Positions 30,728 to 36,215 of a stretch of DNA of 36,215 nucleotides are shown here, piece by piece. The stretch comes from a virus. The translations under genes were made by a program, and so were the position numbers. The stretch lies in IMG/VR virus record IMGVR_UViG_3300034063_000607, positions 1-36,215 of that record; one strand, written 5' to 3'. The notes below the pieces were generated by a model. The model was not told the DNA's origin. It saw nothing but the letters and a program-made list of their open reading frames with translations, and made no database searches. Position 1 is the first letter of the stretch, and each line of letters begins with the position of its first letter.

Positions 30728-31059
30728 GATCTTCCTCCCTGTTTATCCGAAAGAGTTAAAGCAAAAATAAATCCGTCTATCTCTTCTTTGCTAGAATTAT
30801 AAATTCTAAATTTTGCTTTTGCTCTTTGCATTCCTTTTGCATCATCGTAAGATTCAGATCCTTTAAAGATTATGTCGCTAAGCTGAGGTCTTTCAGTTCC
30901 TGGAGGTGGAGGTGGAGGTGGGTTACCACCATCCCCATATGATGAGAATGGGAAAGGGTTAGGAACCTCTTCGCTAGATGAAGTTCTTCCTTTCCAGACT
31001 GCGGCTAAGCGTGGGTCATCATCAAAGATGACTGGTGTTTTTCCTACTTGAATTCCCAT
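30724..31059 (-). CDS. Small tail protein with polyproline linker, predicted leaderless
   Basis: This 111-residue protein carries a run of seven prolines (GGNPPPPPPPGTERP, about 56-70) dividing an N-terminal MGIQVGKTPVIFDDDPRLAAVWKG domain from a C-terminal beta domain (KAKFRIYNSSKEEIDGFIFALTL). It is probably a baseplate or tail-attached protein with a flexible hinge. No family is recognised. The ATG lies 6 nt after the -10 box at 31066-31071, and there is no Shine-Dalgarno sequence. Confidence 0.75.
   Translation of the reverse strand: MGIQVGKTPVIFDDDPRLAAVWKGRTSSSEEVPNPFPFSSYGDGGNPPPPPPPGTERPQLSDIIFKGSESYDDAKGMQRAKAKFRIYNSSKEEIDGFIFALTLSDKQGGRS
30902..30920. repeat. GGAGGT trinucleotide-type repeat coding polyproline
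   Basis: About three copies of the hexamer GGAGGT on the plus strand encode alternating CCA and CCT proline codons of the 111-aa protein on the minus strand. Such repeats gain or lose units easily, so linker length may vary between related phages. Confidence 0.6.
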
Positions 31060-31065
31060 TTATTT

Positions 31066-31071
31066 ATTATA
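31066..31071 (-). promoter_or_regulatory. Extended -10 promoter inside the tail operon
   Basis: TGG followed by TATAAT gives an extended -10 (TGnTATAAT); no -35 box is recognisable. The hexamer ends 6 nt before the ATG at 31059, so transcription would begin at the start codon. It would raise expression of the baseplate and fibre genes relative to the hub gene upstream. Confidence 0.6.
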
Positions 31072-31082
31072 CCATTACGTTA

Positions 31083-34000
31083 TTAGATAGCTCTACACGA
31101 AATTGAGGTACTTACTCCTCCCGAATATTCCAAAGAACATCTTGTTATTATGTATTTAACACTGTTTTGAGACAGACCTAAAATAGGATAATTTATACTA
31201 ACAATATCCCCAGCAGACAATATCGGGTTTCCGAACACTCTAAGGTCTATAAAGTTTCCTTTATTTAAAGCGTTTGATTTAATCCACTCGGCCAGAGACT
31301 TAGCGTCTTCTTCTGACTGAATCCAGGATGAATCAAAAATTACAGACTCTTTAGGTTTTGAGTCATTAGACTGATCTGTATCATAATCAATAACTCCAGG
31401 AGAACGCTGAATTGAGTTTCCTAGCAAATAAAAACTTGTATAGTTATTATCATGAAGAATAATTGATGAAGATGTGTTATTTAAAACATAAGCTTCTGAG
31501 CTAAAAGGCTGCAATCTTGAATCCAGAACAGTTGCATACTTGTTGAATCCTGTTCTAAATCGAATTGGAATTGCTGGCCTACTTTCGTCATAAGAATCTT
31601 TTACCTTTCTTATTTCCCTTGCTATAGTTCCAAACTCAATGATGCTTCCGCTTTGATCAATAGAAGTATTTCCATTGTTATAAATTATATCTCCGTACAA
31701 CATGGAAACAGTGTCATCTGAATAAACTCCATTATACTGGTATGTTGTGTTTAAACTATTTTTTTTATACTCAGCCTCTTCTATGCTTTTTGCATAAACA
31801 TGCTCAAAGTACACGACACCTTGACCGCAATGAAGACCAACATTTTTTGTAATTGTTGTTGGAGGGACATACAAATTTACAGAGTCTGTTCCGCTATCAG
31901 ATGCAGTTATCTTAAACCCATTAATAAATACGGTAATGGTATTCTTAAACTCTCCTCCAGATAGCGACTCTCTTTTTACAAGAACATCTATATTGTAAGA
32001 ACTTCCAGCATATATTCCAGATAAAGTTTTTGGAGTTGTCTGCTGACTATCTTTAAGAACCGTAAGTTTGTTATCTTTTACTCTTACCAGCATTACATCC
32101 TTTTGAAGACCTGCAAAAGCAGTAGTTCTAATTATAACGTAATACCCATTTTTTCCAGTTTGATCTAAACAGAAACCAATACCTCCAACTTGCTCTGGAG
32201 AACTAAGTTGACTATCAAAAAACATTCTAGTTCCGCAAGAAAAGTAAGATTTTGTTGTATCCACAGAGCCAAAGCTTTTAACTGCTATATCAAATGTTTT
32301 TTTATCTTTATCCAGATTTGAAACTGTAAGAAAGCTTTTTGCAGATGTTGTTCCAGTTGAGTTTGCTGGAGAAGTAATATAGCCAACTCCAGGCTTTAAT
32401 GTAGCAACATCTGGTGTAGCTAATGTAATATTATACAAATTAAATTTATTAGAATCTGATTCTCCAGATTTATTTATATAAGAGTCTGGAGATTTCTTAT
32501 GATCAGATTTGGGTGTAGTTAGGGCTCCCCTTGTTTTAATATTATATTCACCAGTAGGATAAAAGTTTTTAAGTCCTGGCTTTGATAGTGCTGAATATTT
32601 GTAAACATCTGATTGGCTCTTTATAAGAACTCTAGATGGAGATCCTCCAGATGCTGGAACATACTGATACCATAAACCATCATACTCAATAATTTCTCCA
32701 CCAATTAAAACATATCCATTAAATTGATCTAGAACTTTATCTGGACGTGCTGAATTTATTGTAGATGGCTCAAGCTTAAATATTTGGCTACTGTCTCCTA
32801 TGTCTTCTACCAAAGTGCCTGCTCCCAAATAAGACTCTGGCGATGTCCACAATGGTTGGGAAGACTCTGAGTTGGTTGCAACATAGGCAGTTCTGTATCT
32901 AACACGAACTTGATTACCAGAGTTCATTTCTCTAGATGATAAGCTTACTATGTTTGGAGCATAGTCTACTACAGAACCAGTCTTTATTTCTTCACTAGTA
33001 AATGTCCATTGAGATTCAGCACTACTGTCATATATATAGTTTCTGCTATAAAAATTTAAGACATTATTTTCATCTACAAAAGCATTCATCTGTATGTCTC
33101 TACACAACTCCTGTAAAACATCCCATACAGTTTTATCTCCTTCGGACCACCAAAAAGATAGTGATGGGATAGAATTGTCATCAACAATGTTGTTAGTCTT
33201 TTTAACATTAATTTTATATGTAGAAAATCCAACTGAATCTAATATTCTTTTAATAATGCTAGTTACTGGTGAGTCTTGAACTAATAACTGAGGGCACAGG
33301 GTATCTTGTAATATCTTTGCAGCATCTGTTGCTTCAATAGAAGCATCACCAAATTCTGATAAGCTCCAAGAGTTCATATAAAAAGTTCCCTGAATAACCT
33401 TTTGTGATGTAGTGCCATCTCCAATATTTATATAAGGCTCTATTGATGCATTTTTAAATAGATATATCTTGGTGTTATCAATACTATTTTTTATATTGTA
33501 CTCAGTAATAGATCTAGATGTAGTATGTGGCTTCATCAGTGCCAAACTCATATAGTTTGCTGTAATTGTTCCAACTGGAACAATTGAGCTATCATCTGCA
33601 GTAGTTTCTTTATTTATAGACAAACTCACTATATCTGAATCTATTGGAAGAACCCATTTTGGGGCAAGTTCTATTACTCCTATAAACTTTCCAGTATTTG
33701 AATTAACTGCAGTTAAAGATACCTTTTTTAGATATTGTGTTGTTGTGTATTCAGTAGGTTTTGTTGTAGACCATGCTGTTCCATTGTAGTATATTATTGC
33801 TTCCCCGCTTGAATTAAGCGTAGTGCCAGACGCAGTGATTGTTGTGTTGTCTTGTTTAACTCCACTTATAGTCCAAGATGTAGGGGTATCGTGGCTAGTT
33901 TCAAACCTAGCAACAATTTTGTTAGAGGGAATTAATTTTGCAGTAGTCTTTGCTTCATCTGAAAAATACTCTAAAGAAATATTTATGTTTGTATTTTTAG

Positions 34001-34352
34001 GTGCAAGCCAGTATTTATATACTGTATCTGGGCCAGGATAATAAAGTCTAGGTTTTGTACCCATGTCGACATCTCTTGGTCTTTCAAATGAATTTGATGG
34101 GGTATCAGTATTATTAGTTGTATGTACCAGATATTTAATTCCTGGGGATAGCGGTCTAAATGGTTTATAGATAGTATCTATTGGAAACAATTTCTTAAAA
34201 GCATTTGTGTATGGGTTTGTTAATGCGGAAGATGTTGCCGTTATATACTCTACCATTGAGTTTAAATTATACTCTATTGTGGCGCCAGCCGAAGTTGATA
34301 TAGATGATCCCTTTTTAAGCAAATCTTTAGTTGTATTAGATACAGATATCAT
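31083..34352 (-). CDS. Tail hub/baseplate protein (1089 aa)
   Basis: This large protein has the layout of a siphovirus tail hub (Tal/gp27-like). The middle includes SLSEFGDASIEATDAAKILQDTLCPQLLV and VWDVLQELCRDIQMNAFVDENN, which fit the hub domains. A laminin G/concanavalin-like insert lies at about 660-790 (GGIGFCLDQTGKNGYYVIIR). The C-terminus, SLAEWIKSNALNKGNF, LSAGDIVSINYPILGLS and KYIITRCSLEYSGGVSTSISC, is a usual ending for such proteins. It closes the tail tip and docks fibres. The ATG overlaps the preceding stop. Confidence 0.8.
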   Translation of the reverse strand: MISVSNTTKDLLKKGSSISTSAGATIEYNLNSMVEYITATSSALTNPYTNAFKKLFPIDTIYKPFRPLSPGIKYLVHTTNNTDTPSNSFERPRDVDMGTKPRLYYPGPDTVYKYWLAPKNTNINISLEYFSDEAKTTAKLIPSNKIVARFETSHDTPTSWTISGVKQDNTTITASGTTLNSSGEAIIYYNGTAWSTTKPTEYTTTQYLKKVSLTAVNSNTGKFIGVIELAPKWVLPIDSDIVSLSINKETTADDSSIVPVGTITANYMSLALMKPHTTSRSITEYNIKNSIDNTKIYLFKNASIEPYINIGDGTTSQKVIQGTFYMNSWSLSEFGDASIEATDAAKILQDTLCPQLLVQDSPVTSIIKRILDSVGFSTYKINVKKTNNIVDDNSIPSLSFWWSEGDKTVWDVLQELCRDIQMNAFVDENNVLNFYSRNYIYDSSAESQWTFTSEEIKTGSVVDYAPNIVSLSSREMNSGNQVRVRYRTAYVATNSESSQPLWTSPESYLGAGTLVEDIGDSSQIFKLEPSTINSARPDKVLDQFNGYVLIGGEIIEYDGLWYQYVPASGGSPSRVLIKSQSDVYKYSALSKPGLKNFYPTGEYNIKTRGALTTPKSDHKKSPDSYINKSGESDSNKFNLYNITLATPDVATLKPGVGYITSPANSTGTTSAKSFLTVSNLDKDKKTFDIAVKSFGSVDTTKSYFSCGTRMFFDSQLSSPEQVGGIGFCLDQTGKNGYYVIIRTTAFAGLQKDVMLVRVKDNKLTVLKDSQQTTPKTLSGIYAGSSYNIDVLVKRESLSGGEFKNTITVFINGFKITASDSGTDSVNLYVPPTTITKNVGLHCGQGVVYFEHVYAKSIEEAEYKKNSLNTTYQYNGVYSDDTVSMLYGDIIYNNGNTSIDQSGSIIEFGTIAREIRKVKDSYDESRPAIPIRFRTGFNKYATVLDSRLQPFSSEAYVLNNTSSSIILHDNNYTSFYLLGNSIQRSPGVIDYDTDQSNDSKPKESVIFDSSWIQSEEDAKSLAEWIKSNALNKGNFIDLRVFGNPILSAGDIVSINYPILGLSQNSVKYIITRCSLEYSGGVSTSISCRAI

Positions 34353-34936
34353 ACCTGCTCCAGGGATATATTAACGCTCCAAAATGGTTGTAATCCTCTT
34401 TTTAGAATTGTAAAGTCGCATGAAGAAAATGCCATAGTATATGTGTAGTCATCTGAAAGTGCGGCTGTACCCTCAACTAAAGAAGGAGAAAAAACTGTTG
34501 GATTAATCTTAACTCTAAATGAACCACGCCCTGCAGTGCTTTCATAAAAATTCTTAATGTCTTCTGCTCCCCATCCGCCGTCAACTGTTTCATTTCTAAA
34601 AGAAGGAATCATTTCCCATGAAGCATTTAGGTTTAGTTTATCTGCTACAAAATACTTTCTTAGTGTTCCATTTGCCATTCTTTGGCTTGATTCAATTCTT
34701 TCTATGTTTATAGAAAGAGGAGCTCTATTATGCTCTGTAATTCTTCTAAATCCTAATGATTCTGCATTTGCAAATGCCAATCCGTTTGTAGCTGCAACTG
34801 ACTCTGTGTATGTATTTCCAGGAGGAGATACAGTTGCACCCTTATAATTAAATTGATTTGTTGCTGCATTAATTGCAAATGGGTCTAGGGCTTCTATATA
34901 AAGGATTGATCCTTTTGATAAATTTTGAAAGCTCAT
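34349..34936 (-). CDS. Minor tail protein, Dit-like
   Basis: This 195-residue protein lies between the tape measure and the hub, the place of the distal tail protein (Dit). The C-terminal strand LQPFWSVNISLEQV and beta-rich body (ITEHNRAPLSINIERIESSQ, ASWEMIPSFRN) match small tail-tip proteins of actinophages. It has no enzymatic motif. Dit would form the ring at the tail tip. The junctions are TAATG on one side and ATGA on the other. Confidence 0.72.
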   Translation of the reverse strand: MSFQNLSKGSILYIEALDPFAINAATNQFNYKGATVSPPGNTYTESVAATNGLAFANAESLGFRRITEHNRAPLSINIERIESSQRMANGTLRKYFVADKLNLNASWEMIPSFRNETVDGGWGAEDIKNFYESTAGRGSFRVKINPTVFSPSLVEGTAALSDDYTYTMAFSSCDFTILKRGLQPFWSVNISLEQV

Positions 34937-36215
34937 TATCCGCCAACCCTTCTATTTACTCCAGCAGCCATTTCTCTAAGTCTCATTTCTTTATGGATTG
35001 AAGCTGCAACGTCGTCTGCTGTTAAGTTAGTTCCGTTTAGCTGTACGTTTATATTATACATTGAACTTGAAGAGGAAGCAAGGCCCCCCTGATTAAATCT
35101 TACTCTGCCTCCGCTTGACATCTGAGGGACATTATACTTAACCATTCCGCCAGCAGCCATTCTATTTATTGAATCAAGCATTGGTAATCCAGCTGCCTGA
35201 ACAGATTTTGCATTTATTACATACTCTCCATTTGAAAGCATTGCTGGAATTGAATCAGATGTAGGTGTTCCTGGACCGCTAACATAACCACCAGCTGCTT
35301 TGTTAACTGCAAACTGAACTCTACCAGCATTTCTATCAATTGCTATAATTCTTAATTCGCCAGTTTTCTTTGGCTTTGTTATGTCGTCTGTTATAACCGC
35401 TACAATACCACCCTTCGGTCCAACAAGAACAATTTTACCTTCAGTTAAATCTTTTCCGCCGCCCTTAAAACTCGCAAGGCTAGTTTCAAATATTCCTGGA
35501 TTTAGAACTTCTTTTTTCCCAGTTGTTGGATCAACAGTCACCTGATTATTTGTAGGGCCACCAACTTTTCCAGTATTCTTTGGGGCCTCCACATTACTTG
35601 AATTTGCTTGAAGTGGGCTTTTAGCATTTTTACCTGGAACATTATCCTTGTATCCCAATGCTTTCATTAGATCGGCTCTAAGTTTCTCTAATGTTGTGCC
35701 TCCAGTAATCATCTGAGCATGTGATGTCAAGGCTTTTATGTCGTCTTTAAATGAATTTAATATAGATTGATTTGGTGTTGTTGTTGTTTCAAGACCGCTT
35801 CCATTATACTTTCTAGTAACGGTTTCGACTGGAATAGGCTTTCCCTTACTAAAGTAATCTGGGAACGCTTTCTCAAGTGTTTTCTTTAAAGTGCTTCCAC
35901 CCTTAACATAAGAATCTTGAACCTCTTTGACGAATGCAATAAACTCGTCTTGAATTTTCTTTTCTTCTCTTGCTCTCTTTTCAGCGTCAGGCTCTAGCTG
36001 ATTCATTGTACCTCTAGTTGCCAAATCATTAAATGTTGTCTGGAATTTTTGAAGCTTATCTGCTATTTCAGTAGCAACAGCAGAATTATCTTGATTATTT
36101 TGGAAGGTAATAGTCTTTTTATCTTGTGCGTCTGATATTGCTTGTGCATCTTTTTCAAGAGGTGCCTTTGCTTTATTTGCTGCATCTTCAATTGCCTTTA
36201 CAGCCAAGTCACTTT
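34936..36215 (-). CDS. Tape measure protein, C-terminal part (partial)
   Basis: The frame is open to the window edge, so this is the last part (about 426 codons) of a longer protein; a TTG at 36207 is not its start. The N-terminal visible part is a helical, charged coiled coil. The C-terminal third has GGYVSGPGTPTSDSIPAMLS followed by NGEYVINAKSV, a common ending of phage tape measure proteins, then Gly/Ser-rich stretches. The whole protein sets tail length and is injected or released on infection. It precedes the Dit-like gene (TAATG overlap), the usual siphovirus order. Confidence 0.9.
   Translation of the reverse strand, partial: SDLAVKAIEDAANKAKAPLEKDAQAISDAQDKKTITFQNNQDNSAVATEIADKLQKFQTTFNDLATRGTMNQLEPDAEKRAREEKKIQDEFIAFVKEVQDSYVKGGSTLKKTLEKAFPDYFSKGKPIPVETVTRKYNGSGLETTTTPNQSILNSFKDDIKALTSHAQMITGGTTLEKLRADLMKALGYKDNVPGKNAKSPLQANSSNVEAPKNTGKVGGPTNNQVTVDPTTGKKEVLNPGIFETSLASFKGGGKDLTEGKIVLVGPKGGIVAVITDDITKPKKTGELRIIAIDRNAGRVQFAVNKAAGGYVSGPGTPTSDSIPAMLSNGEYVINAKSVQAAGLPMLDSINRMAAGGMVKYNVPQMSSGGRVRFNQGGLASSSSSMYNINVQLNGTNLTADDVAASIHKEMRLREMAAGVNRRVGG

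Noticed and set aside
36207-36215. TTG at 36207 as the true start of the tape measure gene
   Set aside because: The frame stays open to the window edge, and tape measure proteins are much longer than 423 aa; this is a partial gene.

Overview
The window reads as a large piece (36.2 kb) of an AT-rich, tailed, long-tailed (siphovirus-type) bacteriophage genome. Every gene I can support lies on the minus strand, so it reads from the right-hand end to the left. The likely host is a low-GC actinobacterium. The grounds are an AhpC/AhpD peroxidase pair that closely follows the mycobacterial one (same catalytic positions in AhpD, same C-terminal Cys-Ala-Cys in AhpC), a DnaE polymerase with a complete PHP metal site, and several promoters whose -10 box sits 6-8 nt before the start codon, which predicts leaderless mRNAs of the kind common in actinobacteria. 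The host assignment is inference; freshwater or marine planktonic actinobacteria would fit the base composition. No integrase or recognisable prophage repressor is in the window, and capsid, portal and lysis genes are not seen.

Layout, in the direction of transcription. (1) 36215-20944, tail module: C-terminal part of a tape measure protein, a Dit-like tail protein, a large tail hub/baseplate protein, two small to medium baseplate proteins, two giant fibre/adhesin proteins (1353 and 1260 aa), then four short coiled-coil proteins, the last with a possible lectin-like head. (2) 20943-20846, control region: a hairpin plus a sigma70-type promoter whose -35 box lies in a perfect 7-3-7 palindrome. 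(3) 20845-7655, replication and recombination module: metallophosphoesterase, small zinc-binding and HTH proteins, DnaB-type helicase, CHC2/TOPRIM primase, gp32-like ssDNA-binding protein, DNA polymerase III alpha, RecA, canonical SSB, a Fe-S PD-(D/E)XK nuclease and a RuvC-like resolvase. (4) 7658-4014: FkbM-type methyltransferase, tiny HTH protein, DUF1599/Nmad1-like protein, terminase small and large subunits, and a small Cys-rich protein. (5) 4004-1, accessory island: tRNA with CAU anticodon, an acidic protein, a NodU/TobZ-family carbamoyltransferase translationally coupled to an SGNH-hydrolase-like protein, then a separate transcription unit of tRNA-Arg(UCU), ahpC and ahpD with its own near-consensus promoter.

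Genes are packed tightly. Most neighbours overlap by ATGA, TAATG or GTGA, which implies long co-translated operons. The longest stretches without a protein gene are 161 nt (937-1097, holding tRNA-Arg and a promoter) and 98 nt (20846-20943, holding the control region), so no gap exceeds 300 nt. Seven promoters can be read: five with TTGAC[A/C/T] and a good -10 box at 16-18 bp spacing, one with a weaker -35, and one extended -10. This suggests use of the host housekeeping sigma factor. Six protein genes too short for routine ORF calling were found by reading the gaps: 46, 51, 34, 49, 40 and 57 aa.
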